Assembly (NCBI GenBank): GCA_965276755.1
Contig: OZ255625.1
Span: forward strand, 1,178,001 to 1,242,000
Direction of reading: 5' to 3'
Length of the DNA: 64,000 bases
Source of the DNA: CAJCIS01 sp965276755
GTDB taxonomy: Bacteria; Pseudomonadota; Alphaproteobacteria; Acetobacterales; Acetobacteraceae
This document shows, piece after piece, positions 8,086 through 17,535 of this stretch. The translations under genes and the position numbers were made by a program. Positions within the stretch are counted from its first letter, which is position 1; each line of letters starts with the position of its first letter. A model generated the notes under the pieces. It was not told the DNA's origin. It saw only the letters and a program-made list of their open reading frames with translations, and did no database searches.

Positions 8086-9860
8086 TTGGGCAACACGCTT
8101 GCCAGAATTTCCTTGGCGCTGTTTTTCAGCACGCTGCCAAGCTCGGGCTCGGAGAACATCATGGCCGCAAAGTTCTTTGCGTCCTTCAGCGAAATATGCG
8201 GCGGCAGCGGCGGCACGTTCGGGTCGGTATACATATTCAGAACAACCGGCCGATCCGCGGCGAGCGCTTCTTCCCACGCAGCCCCCACCTGCTCGGGATC
8301 ACGGCAGACAATGCCCTTCAATCCAAGCAATTCCGCATAGCTGTGGTAGGCCATGTCCGGTATGGCCTGCGTGGACTCCGTCTTGCCCGCGCCAAGCTGC
8401 ACCCGCTCCTCCCACGTCACCTGGTTCAGATCCCGATTGTTCAGCACCATGACGATCAGATGCGGATTAGCCCATTCCCGCCAATACTTCGATATGGTGA
8501 TGATTTCGTTCAGGCCGTTCATCTGCATCGCGCCATCGCCGATAAAGGCAATGACCGTGCGATCGGGAAACGCCATCTTCGCGGCAATGGCATAAGGTGT
8601 CGCCGAACCCAGTGACGCCAGACTGCCGGAGAGCGAGCCCATCATGCCACGGCGCATCCTGATGTCGCGCCCATACCAGTTGGCAACCGTGCCGGCATCA
8701 CCCGTCATGATGCAATTCTCCGGCAAACGCTTCGACAATTCCCAGAACACGCGCTGCGGATTAATCGGATCGGCCGATTGCATCGCTCTGTCCTCAAGCG
8801 TCTTCCACCAGGCCGACACACCCTTCTCGACACCTTGCCGCCAGCCATCCTCCGTCTTCTGCTCCAGCAGCGGCAGCAATGCGCGCAGGCTAACCGCGCT
8901 GTCACCAACCATATTGATTTCCATGGGATAGCGCAGGCTCAGCATGGCACCGTCGATATCGATCTGCGCGCCGCGGGCATGCCCGGGCTTTGGCAGGAAT
9001 TCGCTGTATGGAAACGCGGAGCCCACCATCAGCAAGGTATCGCATTCCTGCATCATGTCCCAGGAGGGTTTGGTGCCAAGCAGGCCGATACAGCCTGTGA
9101 CGAAGGGCAGATCGTCAGGCACCGCCGCCTTGCCGAGCAGCGCCTTGGCCACGCCCGCCTGCAATTTCTCCGCGGTTGCAATCACCTCATCGGTGGCACC
9201 CAGCGCGCCTGCGCCCACGAGCATCGCTACCTTTTTTCCCGCGTTCAAAACCGCGGCCGCCCGGCGCAAAAGATCGTCGCTGGGAAGCTGCGCCGGCCCT
9301 GCATAGCCCACGCCTGTATGGGTCGCGCCATGCGCCATTGGCGGGTCCTCGTAGGCCAAGAGCTGAAGATCGTTCGGCAGGATCACGCAAGTCACCGTTC
9401 GCCGCGCACTGGCTATGCGCACGGCGCGGTCGATCAGATGACGCACCTGCGCGGGCACACTGGCCATCGCCACGAAATCCGCGGCGACATCCTTGAACAA
9501 CGACTGAAGATCGACTTCCTGCTGGTAATGCGCGCCGATGGCTGTGCGCGCCTGCTGTCCGATTATGGCCACCACCGGAACGTGGTCCATCTTGGCGTCG
9601 TAAAGCCCATTCAGCAAATGGATCGCGCCTGGGCCGGAGGTTGCATAGCAGAGTCCGACCTCGCCCGTGAACTTGGCATGCGCGCAGGCCATGAAGGCCG
9701 CCATTTCCTCGTGGCGCACCTGCACAAACTGCATCGTGTCACGGGTGCGCTCCAGCGCCACATCCAGGCCGCCGACACCATCGCCGGGGTAGCCGAAAAC
9801 CCGCTTGATACCCCATTCATGCAAACGGTGCCACACGAACTCACTGACGTTCATTGCCAT
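8082..9860 (-). CDS. Thiamine pyrophosphate-dependent enzyme (pyruvate oxidase/acetolactate synthase-like)
   Basis: A 592-residue three-domain ThDP enzyme. The N-terminal PYR domain has FGYPGDGVGG and the catalytic Glu in VRHEEMAAFMA. A central domain with GAGALG follows, and the C-terminal PP domain has the ThDP/Mg motif from GDGAMQMNGLNE to the NN of VMVLNNRD. This matches the pyruvate-oxidase-like 'thiamine pyrophosphate-requiring protein' group, which acts on 2-oxo acids, but the substrate is not fixed by sequence. A strong ribosome-binding site (GGAGG, 5-6 bases upstream) supports the start at 9860. It overlaps the Rieske gene by 4 bases. Confidence 0.88.
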   Translation of the reverse strand: MAMNVSEFVWHRLHEWGIKRVFGYPGDGVGGLDVALERTRDTMQFVQVRHEEMAAFMACAHAKFTGEVGLCYATSGPGAIHLLNGLYDAKMDHVPVVAIIGQQARTAIGAHYQQEVDLQSLFKDVAADFVAMASVPAQVRHLIDRAVRIASARRTVTCVILPNDLQLLAYEDPPMAHGATHTGVGYAGPAQLPSDDLLRRAAAVLNAGKKVAMLVGAGALGATDEVIATAEKLQAGVAKALLGKAAVPDDLPFVTGCIGLLGTKPSWDMMQECDTLLMVGSAFPYSEFLPKPGHARGAQIDIDGAMLSLRYPMEINMVGDSAVSLRALLPLLEQKTEDGWRQGVEKGVSAWWKTLEDRAMQSADPINPQRVFWELSKRLPENCIMTGDAGTVANWYGRDIRMRRGMMGSLSGSLASLGSATPYAIAAKMAFPDRTVIAFIGDGAMQMNGLNEIITISKYWREWANPHLIVMVLNNRDLNQVTWEERVQLGAGKTESTQAIPDMAYHSYAELLGLKGIVCRDPEQVGAAWEEALAADRPVVLNMYTDPNVPPLPPHISLKDAKNFAAMMFSEPELGSVLKNSAKEILASVLPK

Positions 9861-9881
9861 TTTGTCCTCCGCGTCACCAAT

Positions 9882-11693
9882 TCAGACCGTGTAGCCAAGC
9901 TCGTGCATGGCCGGTTCCAGGATCGGGATCACCGGCGCCAATTGCTCAAGGTAATGCCGATACCGATAGCGCGAGCGATCATAGAGCTTTTCGGAAACTT
10001 GCGCATAGCTCGCCGTGCGCGCATAGCGCGTGTTCTCGTGAAAAGCCAGGCATCGCGCATCGAAATCCTCGCCGATAAAACCCAGCACGCGGGCAACGCT
10101 GGCATGCTGGTCATCGACGATATCCTCGTAGCGCACGGCCATGTAGCGCATGTCGAGTTCCCGGCGATAATGCGCCACCAGGTCCATGACGAGTGCGTAA
10201 TGCCTTGCAATACTCTCCAGCGCATACGCACAGTAATGTCCATGCGTCAAAAGATTTGAAAATACAGATACCACCACATCAAGCGGGTGGCGTGTCAGAT
10301 GCAGGATAGGCGATTGCGGAAACAACAGGCTGATCAGGCCGAGTTCCACCTCATTGAGCGGCATCTTGTCGGTGAACCACGCAGCATCGCCAACCACGAT
10401 GCCAAGTTGGGCCACGCGGCGCAGATAATGGTCGCGCAGATTGTCCAAGTCGTCGCGATGGTCAGCCATCCACAATTCCGCCAGCGCCTCGGGATAGCTC
10501 AGCGGGCTGTCCAGCATGCGCGGCATCAGGTTCGTCAATTCGGCCACGAAGGGCAACTCGTCGCCTGCATCTATGCGCGGATGCGCAGTTAACGTTTGCT
10601 CCAGCAACGTGGTGCCGGAGCGTGGAAAGCCCACGACGAAGATCGGCTGGGCGACATCGCTGCGAACGCGCGCGCGCGGCAGCGTGCGTAAGCGCGCGCG
10701 CACGAAAAAGCCTCTCAGCCTGGCCGCATGATGCTGCGCATACGCCTCGGCATACGCGTGGCCCGATACGTCGCGCAGCCGGCGCTTGCCCTCGTCGAAG
10801 GCGGAAAATGCCTCATCGTAACGGCCCATCTGATCGAGCAATCGGCCTTTTTCCAGATACTCGCTCGGCCCCAATTCCGCCTGCTCGCCGCCCATGCCGT
10901 CCAGCACATCCAAGGCGGCCTTTGCCGAACGCATGCGCCCCAGAACCACCGCGCGCAACAAATTCACGCTCTGATTGCCCGGAAATAGCGCCTCCGCGCG
11001 ATCGAGCAGCGCCAGTGATGCGGCAAGGTTGCGATCGGCTTCCTCCAGCCGCGCAAAGCCGAGCAGCGTGTGCAGCTTGTCAGGTGCTGCGGCAAGAGAT
11101 TCCTCATACAAGGCGCGCGATGCCGCCATCTTGCCTTGGTTTTTCAGGCACAAAGCATAATTGGCCAGCAGCACCGGATCACGCGCGCCGGAAAGCCGGG
11201 CCGCCATGTCGAAATGATATTCACCCCAGGCCGGCCGATGCCCCTCGGTCAGCGCCATACCCAGAAGATAATGCGACTGCGCATTCTCCGGCGCAATGCG
11301 CACAGCGTTGCGCGCGTGGCGCTCGGCCTCGATCAGATCGCCCTTGCCGAGCAACAGCAATGTCAATTCATTGACCGCCCAGAAATTATTCGGCGCCAGC
11401 GCGACAATGCGCCTAACCAGCGCCTCGACCGCTTCCTGCTGGCCCTGTTGCTTGCGCAATTGATACAGCACCGACAATGCGCCGATGCGCCCCGGGGCCA
11501 ATTCGAGCACGTCAACGGCAAGCCGCCCGGCTGTCTCGGCCTCCCCGCGCAGGTGGGCCTGTTGCGCCTCCTCCTCCAGGGGCACAAGGTGGCGATGGGC
11601 GCCGGACTCGCCAAGGCTGGTGAGATCCAGCTCGCAACAGCGCGCGCGGGTCAGGCCGCTGCCGCACGAACACATCTGGCTGGACCGGTTCAT
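9882..11693 (-). CDS. TPR-repeat sulfotransferase with N-terminal SEC-C-like zinc motif
   Basis: A 603-residue protein with three parts. Residues 7-19 (MCSCGSGLTRARCC) form a SEC-C-type zinc motif. Residues of about 30-320 are tetratricopeptide repeats (for example LIEAERHARNAVRIAPENAQ). The C-terminal half is a sulfotransferase with the PAPS 5'-phosphosulfate loop IFVVGFPRSGTTLLEQTL and a 3'-phosphate motif around LTRHPLDVVVSVFS. The canonical RHPLD is retained, unlike in the three tandem relatives at 45-50 kb. TPR-linked sulfotransferases of this type are abundant in Acetobacteraceae; the acceptor is unknown. It lies 21 bases upstream of the TPP-enzyme gene and is probably in the same transcript. 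Confidence 0.88.
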   Translation of the reverse strand: MNRSSQMCSCGSGLTRARCCELDLTSLGESGAHRHLVPLEEEAQQAHLRGEAETAGRLAVDVLELAPGRIGALSVLYQLRKQQGQQEAVEALVRRIVALAPNNFWAVNELTLLLLGKGDLIEAERHARNAVRIAPENAQSHYLLGMALTEGHRPAWGEYHFDMAARLSGARDPVLLANYALCLKNQGKMAASRALYEESLAAAPDKLHTLLGFARLEEADRNLAASLALLDRAEALFPGNQSVNLLRAVVLGRMRSAKAALDVLDGMGGEQAELGPSEYLEKGRLLDQMGRYDEAFSAFDEGKRRLRDVSGHAYAEAYAQHHAARLRGFFVRARLRTLPRARVRSDVAQPIFVVGFPRSGTTLLEQTLTAHPRIDAGDELPFVAELTNLMPRMLDSPLSYPEALAELWMADHRDDLDNLRDHYLRRVAQLGIVVGDAAWFTDKMPLNEVELGLISLLFPQSPILHLTRHPLDVVVSVFSNLLTHGHYCAYALESIARHYALVMDLVAHYRRELDMRYMAVRYEDIVDDQHASVARVLGFIGEDFDARCLAFHENTRYARTASYAQVSEKLYDRSRYRYRHYLEQLAPVIPILEPAMHELGYTV

Positions 11694-11761
11694 TCGCGCC
11701 GCTCGTTGAAGGTCGGCAGAGATACCCTCCTATCCATGGCAGCTGCACCAATATTGTCGCC

Positions 11762-12805
11762 ATGCCATCGCCCTGGGTCCCACGTTTCGTCCTGGCCACT
11801 CCATCCGCGCTGCAATGGGCGCAAGGCGCGGCCATTATCGATCGCGCGGCGGCACTGGGTGCGGAGGTGGTGCGGCTGCGCGCTGATCGGCTGAGCGGGC
11901 TGCCCGATACCTATCGCGACGCCAAACGCACGCTGGCAGTCGTTACCGCCAGCCCCAGCCGTCGCCGGCTGCAGCCGATCCCGCCCTCGGCCGACTGGCG
12001 GTTCGACCTGGCGGAAGGCTGCCCCGCGCATTGCGCCTATTGCTACCTGGCCGGCTCGCTCGCGGGGCCGCCGATTATTCGCGCCTACGCCAATCTGCCG
12101 GAAATCCTGGCGGAGTTGCCGGGTGCGGTGGGGCATGGCGCGGTCACCTCGGCCTCGCCCGCCCGAGCGAACGAAGGCACGACGTTTGAGTGCTCCTGCT
12201 ACACCGATCCGTTGGCGATCGAGCACCTGACCGGGCACCTAGCTGCCTGCATCAGCGCATTCGGTGCGTGGGAGGCGCCGGTGCAACTGCGCTTCACGAC
12301 CAAGTTCGACGCCGTGGGGCCTTTGCTCGGTTTGGCGCATCACGGCCGCACGCGGGCGCGCTTTTCGGTCAATGCACGTGAGGCGGAGCGGCACGAGGGC
12401 GGGGCGCCCCGCATGAAGCAGCGCCTGGCGGCCCTGCGCGCCATGGCGCTGGCCGGCTATCCCGTGGGCCTGACCGTGGCGCCCATCCTGCGCCTGCCTG
12501 GCTGGGCGGCTGCGTATGACCGGCTGTTTGCCGATGTTGCCGAGGCGCTCGACGGCGTGCCCGACGTGGATTTGAGCGCGGAGCTGATCACGCATCGTTT
12601 CAGTCCAAAATCGAAGGATATATTGAAGCAGTGGTATCCCGGCAGTGCGCTGGAGATGGACGAAGCGCAGCGAAGCCGCAAGACCACGAAGTTCGGGTCC
12701 GTCAAATACGTGTTCCCTCGCGAGGAAATGGGGATTATGCGCGCGGCGATCGAAGCTTCGATTGCGCGATGGCTGCCAAGCGCGGAGGTGCTCTACTGGA
12801 CCTGA
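11762..12805 (+). CDS. Spore photoproduct lyase family radical SAM protein
   Basis: A 347-residue radical SAM protein. The cluster motif CPAHCAYC puts the three cysteines at 87, 91 and 94 (CxxxCxxC). The C-terminal region (ELITHRFSPKSKDILKQWY and later KFGSVKYVFP) matches the SplB family. In Firmicutes SplB repairs spore photoproduct, the UV thymine dimer of spores. Homologues in non-sporulating alphaproteobacteria are usually annotated by family only and their role is unclear. It is divergent from the SEC-C sulfotransferase and ends 5 bases before a palindromic element. Confidence 0.85.
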   Translation: MPSPWVPRFVLATPSALQWAQGAAIIDRAAALGAEVVRLRADRLSGLPDTYRDAKRTLAVVTASPSRRRLQPIPPSADWRFDLAEGCPAHCAYCYLAGSLAGPPIIRAYANLPEILAELPGAVGHGAVTSASPARANEGTTFECSCYTDPLAIEHLTGHLAACISAFGAWEAPVQLRFTTKFDAVGPLLGLAHHGRTRARFSVNAREAERHEGGAPRMKQRLAALRAMALAGYPVGLTVAPILRLPGWAAAYDRLFADVAEALDGVPDVDLSAELITHRFSPKSKDILKQWYPGSALEMDEAQRSRKTTKFGSVKYVFPREEMGIMRAAIEASIARWLPSAEVLYWT

Positions 12806-12810
12806 ATAAT

Positions 12811-12861
12811 GACGGGGGGTTTTGGGGGCGGCTGACGTATACGTCAGCCACATCTCCCCCA
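12811..12861 (+). repeat. Palindromic element between convergent genes
   Basis: A plus-oriented copy with the GGCTGACGTATACGTCAGCC tip. It starts with GACGGGGGGT and ends CATCTCCCCCA, and sits between the stops of the radical SAM gene and the PQQ-like gene, where it could act as a two-way terminator. Confidence 0.85.
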
Positions 12862-12883
12862 ATCTTACGTCTTCTGTCACGAT

Positions 12884-14677
12884 CTAACCGAACACCAAAA
12901 TGCGCCCATCATACGAAGGCACCAGAAGCCGATCGCAAAACGGCGTCGGCACATTGAATTTGGCGTGCATGTAGTTGATGCCCCAATCCGCGCTGTCCCA
13001 TATCTTGATCAGGTGCGGCCCGGCTTCATTCACCCAATTTGCTCCGTAGGCCACCAGGCGCCCCGCTGTTATGGTGGAGTTGGCATTGCCGTACCAGGGC
13101 ATCAGCGACCAGAGAATTGCGGTGTTGTCGCCCTCGGCCTGGCAGGTCAGGGCCAGCATTCCGCCCGGCATTCCTCCGGGCGGCGGCATGCCTTGGGAGG
13201 CGACCTCTTGGCCGGCTGCAATCCAGGTCAGGCTGAAATCCGCGTTGAGGGAGGCCGCCTGCGCGGTGCCGTTCTCGCCTTGCACGAACAGCATGATGCC
13301 GTGATCGGGGCTTTTGTAGCCGACCGGGCTGCCGTGGATGTGGCGTGTGTAGCCGCCGAATGCGGAGGGCAGGCTATCGAGTGCCACCGGCGCGAGATCG
13401 ATGCCGAGACCGCAATAGGTCACGGCCCATGGCGGCGAGAGCAATTTAGCCCAGTTGCCGGCAATTGCGTCAGGCGCGAAATCCGTGCGCTGGGTCTGCC
13501 CGAGCTTTGCGCTGTCGAGCACGTAGTAGATGCCATCCTTGCCGCCGCCGATGATGACATCCTTGGAAAAACCGGTTAGTGCGCGGGATAGAGGTAGCGC
13601 ACCGCCTGAACCGAGATCCTCATCACCCACGATGTGGGCGTTGCTGGTGTTGTTGCTCGCATTCGTCGGTAGCGCGTTCATGTCATCGGGCGGATTTGTG
13701 TTAGGCGCTGGCAAGGTTGGATCATCGCCGGCGCGGCCTGCGTCCGAATAGGGCGACCACCAGTCGATGCAGTGCAGGCTGGCGGCGGCGGCGATGGTGG
13801 AAGGCGTGTAGGCTAGTTTGAAAAAGCAATTGCCGAAATCGCCGCTTAGGGGGTCGAACGCGCCGTTGCCAGTCATGCCGTGCAGATTGTTATCAGCATC
13901 GACAGAGAGGCCTTGGCCTGCCTGCCAGATCCCCGCGCCGGGGTATTGGCCGGAACCGGTTGTCCAGGTTGCGGTTATTGCCGGCCGGCTTGGCTGTGAG
14001 ACGTCGACCGCGATCACCCAGCCGAGATTTGTCGAGGCGGATTCGAGGAAGGAGCCAAACGGGATGAAGATTGTTGTGGCGCCGTTTGCGCTGAGCAGTG
14101 TCAGGGCCGGGCGCTGCTTGCGCGGCACCGCCCCGAGCGTTTGTGGTGGGGCATTGCCAGGCGGCTGATAGGTGGCCGCGTTCAATACCAAAGGCGGCGC
14201 CAGATCGGAACCGTCCGACAACGAGAGGGAATGCAGGGTGTATATTGCGTTGGCCATTGTGCCGTCGACGCTCGATGTCGAGACGCAGTACAATGTGTGT
14301 GTGGCAAAGTTTATCACCGGGGTCGAGAGGATGCCCCAATAGGGGTTTATCATCCACATGTCCCACTGCCTGGTGATCGTGACTGGCGTGCCGGTGTTTC
14401 TTTTCCACAACTGAGCGTAGGTGAGAACATCAAAGGCATAGACGTTGTTGGACATGTCGCAGACGAAGGCGACATTGTGCGCATGGCCGTCGCTCATGGT
14501 CAGATCGGCCACTGCGAGTACCTGGCCTTCGGCGCCGCGGGGATCGTCGAGCTTGAATTGACCGAGCACGCGCACGCCGGTTTTCTGTACCTGTTCGGAG
14601 GTCAGGGACCAGGATGGGTCGACCAGGCAGCCCATGCGGGTGTTGCCGAAGCTGCGGGTAAGGACGTTGGCCGTCAT
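12884..14677 (-). CDS. PQQ-like beta-propeller repeat protein
   Basis: A 597-residue protein with the pattern of a beta-propeller. It has repeated tracts such as NVYAFDVLTYAQLWKRNTG, LGWVIAVDVSQPSRP, KDGIYYVLDSAKLG and the final PSYDGRILVFG, which resemble PQQ/quinoprotein-dehydrogenase-like blades that lack a dehydrogenase active site. No signal peptide is visible at the start used (14677), which overlaps the stop of the 54-residue gene as ATGA. It is the last gene of a three-gene operon with a GH13 enzyme, so a role in carbohydrate handling is possible, but this is inference. Confidence 0.78.
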   Translation of the reverse strand: MTANVLTRSFGNTRMGCLVDPSWSLTSEQVQKTGVRVLGQFKLDDPRGAEGQVLAVADLTMSDGHAHNVAFVCDMSNNVYAFDVLTYAQLWKRNTGTPVTITRQWDMWMINPYWGILSTPVINFATHTLYCVSTSSVDGTMANAIYTLHSLSLSDGSDLAPPLVLNAATYQPPGNAPPQTLGAVPRKQRPALTLLSANGATTIFIPFGSFLESASTNLGWVIAVDVSQPSRPAITATWTTGSGQYPGAGIWQAGQGLSVDADNNLHGMTGNGAFDPLSGDFGNCFFKLAYTPSTIAAAASLHCIDWWSPYSDAGRAGDDPTLPAPNTNPPDDMNALPTNASNNTSNAHIVGDEDLGSGGALPLSRALTGFSKDVIIGGGKDGIYYVLDSAKLGQTQRTDFAPDAIAGNWAKLLSPPWAVTYCGLGIDLAPVALDSLPSAFGGYTRHIHGSPVGYKSPDHGIMLFVQGENGTAQAASLNADFSLTWIAAGQEVASQGMPPPGGMPGGMLALTCQAEGDNTAILWSLMPWYGNANSTITAGRLVAYGANWVNEAGPHLIKIWDSADWGINYMHAKFNVPTPFCDRLLVPSYDGRILVFG

Positions 14678-14838
14678 TGTGCTGCCCGGCGCAGAAGAAG
14701 GTCGTTGGCGGTGACTGCCGCCAGGGCGATGAGGCTCGGCAGGAACAGCTTCTTGATATCGAAGATTTGGTCCAGTGCTGCGGCGGTGGCGAAACCCCAT
14801 ACAATTGGCAGGAGTGCCGCATTCCTCGGAAGAGGCAT
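14674..14838 (-). CDS. Small membrane protein, 54 residues
   Basis: The sequence begins MPLPRNAALLPIVWGFATAA and ends NDLLLRRAAQ, with one or two short hydrophobic helices around residues 8-22 and 31-44. Its ATG shares one base with the stop of the GH13 gene (TGATG) and its own stop overlaps the next start (ATGA). This tight coupling on both sides is the main reason to call it real. No family recognised. It could anchor or couple the two large soluble partners. Confidence 0.65.
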   Translation of the reverse strand: MPLPRNAALLPIVWGFATAAALDQIFDIKKLFLPSLIALAAVTANDLLLRRAAQ

Positions 14839-16598
14839 CAGAATTGCTCCGGCAAAAGGGTTTGTGGGGCGGTGTACTCGATCGTGAAGGTGAAGGGCAC
14901 GCCGATGGCGGGCAGAGTGTTTGCGCTCAGGGTGATTGTATGCCAGCCGGTTGTTGCGGCGGTGCCGGATGCCTGCGCGCTTGTGTTGGTGGCCGTTACG
15001 GTGCCGCCGGCATGCGTGTTGCCGGCGGTGTCGATAATCTGTGCTGTTATGCTGCCTGCGCCTGCCGCATAGGCGGTGAAATCGGATTTGAAGACCGCAA
15101 ACGCTTCGATCCACACGCGGCCGATCTGGGTGCTGCCGTTCCTGGCTGGGCCGATGTCCAGATCGTCTGCGCCGAAGAAGCTTTGTATGACTGGCAATTT
15201 GGCGAAAGTGATGGGGCTGTCCAGGCCGGCTGGCGCCCAGAAACCATAGCCCTGTCCATTGGCTGCGGGCGGAATGCCGAAAATCATGTTGCCATTCGCG
15301 TCAACCCTGCTGTCCTCGCGGTTCCGTCCGGTATAGTCGTGCATCACGGTGCCTGGCGCGTGGCCGGTGCGGCAGGTGAGCGTGGTCCAGTTCGGATTCC
15401 ATATATTGTTGTTGAGCGCGATCAGTGCGCCGGGCGGGCCGGTGCGCAGAAGGACGTAGGTGTGTGCATCGCTGTAGGCGATTTGTGCGTCACCATTGGC
15501 GAGGTTGCGCGAGCACCAGACCAGGTTGGCGATCTCCTGGTCCAAGGCATAGCCGTTGAGCGATTTTGGCAGCCAGTCCTTGATGTAGACCATTGGCAGG
15601 CCGGTCATGCCGAGCATCAGCGCGAGGGCCAGCGTTTTGTTGTTGACGATAGTGGCCCAGCCATCGGTTTCGCTGTCCATGCTGGACACGAAGGTCACCG
15701 CCTTCATAGAATTTTGAAAGGCCAGCGCATTGGTGCCCATCCAGGACATCTGCCAGCCATCGGCGCCGCCTGCCTTCATGCACATGGGATAGGCCATGTT
15801 TTCCTGAAAGGCGAAATCGAGTGCGGAGGCGCGTCCTGCTACCTGGTCGATCCACCAGTTTTCGCTGCCGGGATTGCCGTCATCGTATTCGCCGAAGAAT
15901 TCCAGGGCTGACATGGGTTCGGTGGTCATCCAGGTGTGGACGAAGCCGGGGTTCATGCCTTTCATGTCATCGAGGCGCGCGCCTTGTGTGCCGGTGGTGA
16001 GGAACAGCCATTTGGCGGCGGCGATCAGTCCGTCCCAGACGGCGTTTTTCGGGGTTGCGTTGATCGGGCATAATTCGTCGCCGAAGGCGAAATCGTCCGA
16101 TGGTGCGGGGACGGGGTCTTCTGGCACGCGTGGCGGGTCACCGCGGAAATAGGAGGGTTGCTTGGCGAAGCGGCCGTTCGTGGCGCCGCTTTCGGATTTG
16201 TATTGGTAGGTGCCGTTATTGCCACCCATGCGCTGGTGGTTGACGACATCCAGCCAGACGTCGATGCCGTTGGCGCGGCAGATTGCTATCGCGCGGCGGA
16301 GTTTTTCTGCGCTGCCGAAGCGGGTGGGGGTGCCTTTGGAGCCGATGTCGTAATCGTCGTAGGGGTTGTAGCCGTCATCGCCTGGTCCGTTTCCACCTTG
16401 GCAGATCAGCGGGTTTGGGAAGAGGATGTCGGTGAAGCCAAGGTTTGCCCAGAGGTTTGCTTGTTGTGCGATGGTGTCATACCACCAGGGGGCGTTTGGC
16501 GTGTTTGCATCGACGGGTGCGGGGACGGAGAGGGTTGGTTGGCCGTTGGCATTCTGGCGGTAATTTGCCCACAGCATCACGCGCGAATTTGGGACCAT
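14838..16598 (-). CDS. GH13 alpha-amylase-family protein with altered region IV
   Basis: A 586-residue protein with GH13 landmarks: region I WLDVVNHQ, region II GARLDDMKG (nucleophile Asp) and region III EFFGEY (acid/base Glu). Region IV reads FVSSMDSE where the family expects FxxNHD, so the transition-state His appears replaced by Met while the Asp is kept. A beta-rich C-terminal domain follows. The start at 16598 is preferred over 16628 because an AAAGGA ribosome-binding site lies 7 bases upstream. No signal peptide is visible. First gene of an operon with a tiny membrane protein and a PQQ-like propeller. Activity may be altered or lost. Confidence 0.8.
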   Translation of the reverse strand: MVPNSRVMLWANYRQNANGQPTLSVPAPVDANTPNAPWWYDTIAQQANLWANLGFTDILFPNPLICQGGNGPGDDGYNPYDDYDIGSKGTPTRFGSAEKLRRAIAICRANGIDVWLDVVNHQRMGGNNGTYQYKSESGATNGRFAKQPSYFRGDPPRVPEDPVPAPSDDFAFGDELCPINATPKNAVWDGLIAAAKWLFLTTGTQGARLDDMKGMNPGFVHTWMTTEPMSALEFFGEYDDGNPGSENWWIDQVAGRASALDFAFQENMAYPMCMKAGGADGWQMSWMGTNALAFQNSMKAVTFVSSMDSETDGWATIVNNKTLALALMLGMTGLPMVYIKDWLPKSLNGYALDQEIANLVWCSRNLANGDAQIAYSDAHTYVLLRTGPPGALIALNNNIWNPNWTTLTCRTGHAPGTVMHDYTGRNREDSRVDANGNMIFGIPPAANGQGYGFWAPAGLDSPITFAKLPVIQSFFGADDLDIGPARNGSTQIGRVWIEAFAVFKSDFTAYAAGAGSITAQIIDTAGNTHAGGTVTATNTSAQASGTAATTGWHTITLSANTLPAIGVPFTFTIEYTAPQTLLPEQF

Positions 16599-16635
16599 GG
16601 GGCGTCCTTTCGATTGATTGGCTCTCATAGAAAGG

Positions 16636-16735
16636 TTGGGGGAGCAGTGCCTGCCCCCCCAAACCCCCCGTCTTCATGTGAGACGAGGTCTAAACAAATG
16701 ACGGGGGGTTTGGGGGGGATGGCACATCTCCCCCA
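16636..16735. repeat. Inverted pair of palindromic elements (GCAG/CTGC and ATG/CAT tips)
   Basis: Left copy 16636-16672 (G-rich on minus) has hairpin arms ending GCAG/CTGC around GCA. Right copy 16700-16735 (G-rich on plus) has arms ending ATG/CAT around GCA. The spacer includes GAGGTCTAAACAAAT, close to the spacer of the pair at 6.8 kb. The pair lies between the TetR stop and the GH13 start. Confidence 0.88.
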
Positions 16736-16791
16736 ACTCTTTCGCTTTGACTTGCTTATATTGCGTCATGAGAACGACAATATTCCTAGAT

Positions 16792-17535
16792 TCAGGCAGC
16801 CTCGATGGGGATGCGCGGCGGTGGCTGGGCGGCGAGCCAGGGGAAGTGGGGTGGCGGCTGCGCAAGCGGGGTGCTGGGGCGAGCGGCGTTCGGCGCGATT
16901 GGCGGGGGAGTGTGTGGCGGGCGGGCGGCTGGGGTGTCGGCGGCCTGGCCGGCCTCGGGCGTCGCGGTTTGAGGCTGGGCGTGGCTTGCGCTCGCTGCGA
17001 GCATCGCCTCGATCTGGGCTTCGTCCAGATGGTGGGTGTCGAGCAGGAGAAGGGCGGTTTCCCATGCCTCGCCGGCGAGCAGGAAGCCCAGGGTGCGGCG
17101 AGCGAGTTCGAGCGATTCGAGCTGGTCTTCGGGCAGGGTGAAGCGCTCGCGCATCCACAGGAAGTGGAGCGGCGTGGGGATATTGCAGATGCCGCGGGTG
17201 ACGCGGAAATATTCGGCGCGGCGGCGGGCGAAGAGGTCCGGGTGGTGGCGGGGGACGGCGCTGACCGCTTGGATGATTTCGTCCATGTATTTGGCGAGCG
17301 TGAGGGAGAAGAGGTGGTCAAGATCGGCGAACTGGTGGCGGATGGAGATCTGGGTGAGGCCCGTGGCTATGGCGAGGTCGCGCAGCGTGACGCGGGTTCG
17401 GCCGTGGGCGATGAAGATGGCGCGGGCGGATTCCAGGATGTAGGCGCGGCGGGCGCGCTCTCGGGGGGTTTGGGCGGGGCGGCTTTTGCAGGCTTCGGCC
17501 TGGGCGCGCATGAGGCGGGCGGGGATGGGTTCCAT
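16792..17535 (-). CDS. TetR/AcrR-family transcriptional regulator
   Basis: A 247-residue regulator if started at ATG 17535 (MEPIPARLMRAQAEACK); longer upstream starts would add only low-complexity Pro-rich sequence. The N-terminal helix-turn-helix reads ILESARAIFIAHGRTRVTLRDLAIATGLTQ, split as ILESARAIF...TLRDLAIATG, followed by a ligand-binding region with YFRVTRGICNIPTP. The last 60 residues are a Pro/Ala-rich tail unusual for the family. Its target is not evident. It is back-to-back with the reverse-transcriptase leader, so an effect on that promoter is possible but unsupported. Confidence 0.82.
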   Translation of the reverse strand: MEPIPARLMRAQAEACKSRPAQTPRERARRAYILESARAIFIAHGRTRVTLRDLAIATGLTQISIRHQFADLDHLFSLTLAKYMDEIIQAVSAVPRHHPDLFARRRAEYFRVTRGICNIPTPLHFLWMRERFTLPEDQLESLELARRTLGFLLAGEAWETALLLLDTHHLDEAQIEAMLAASASHAQPQTATPEAGQAADTPAARPPHTPPPIAPNAARPSTPLAQPPPHFPWLAAQPPPRIPIEAA

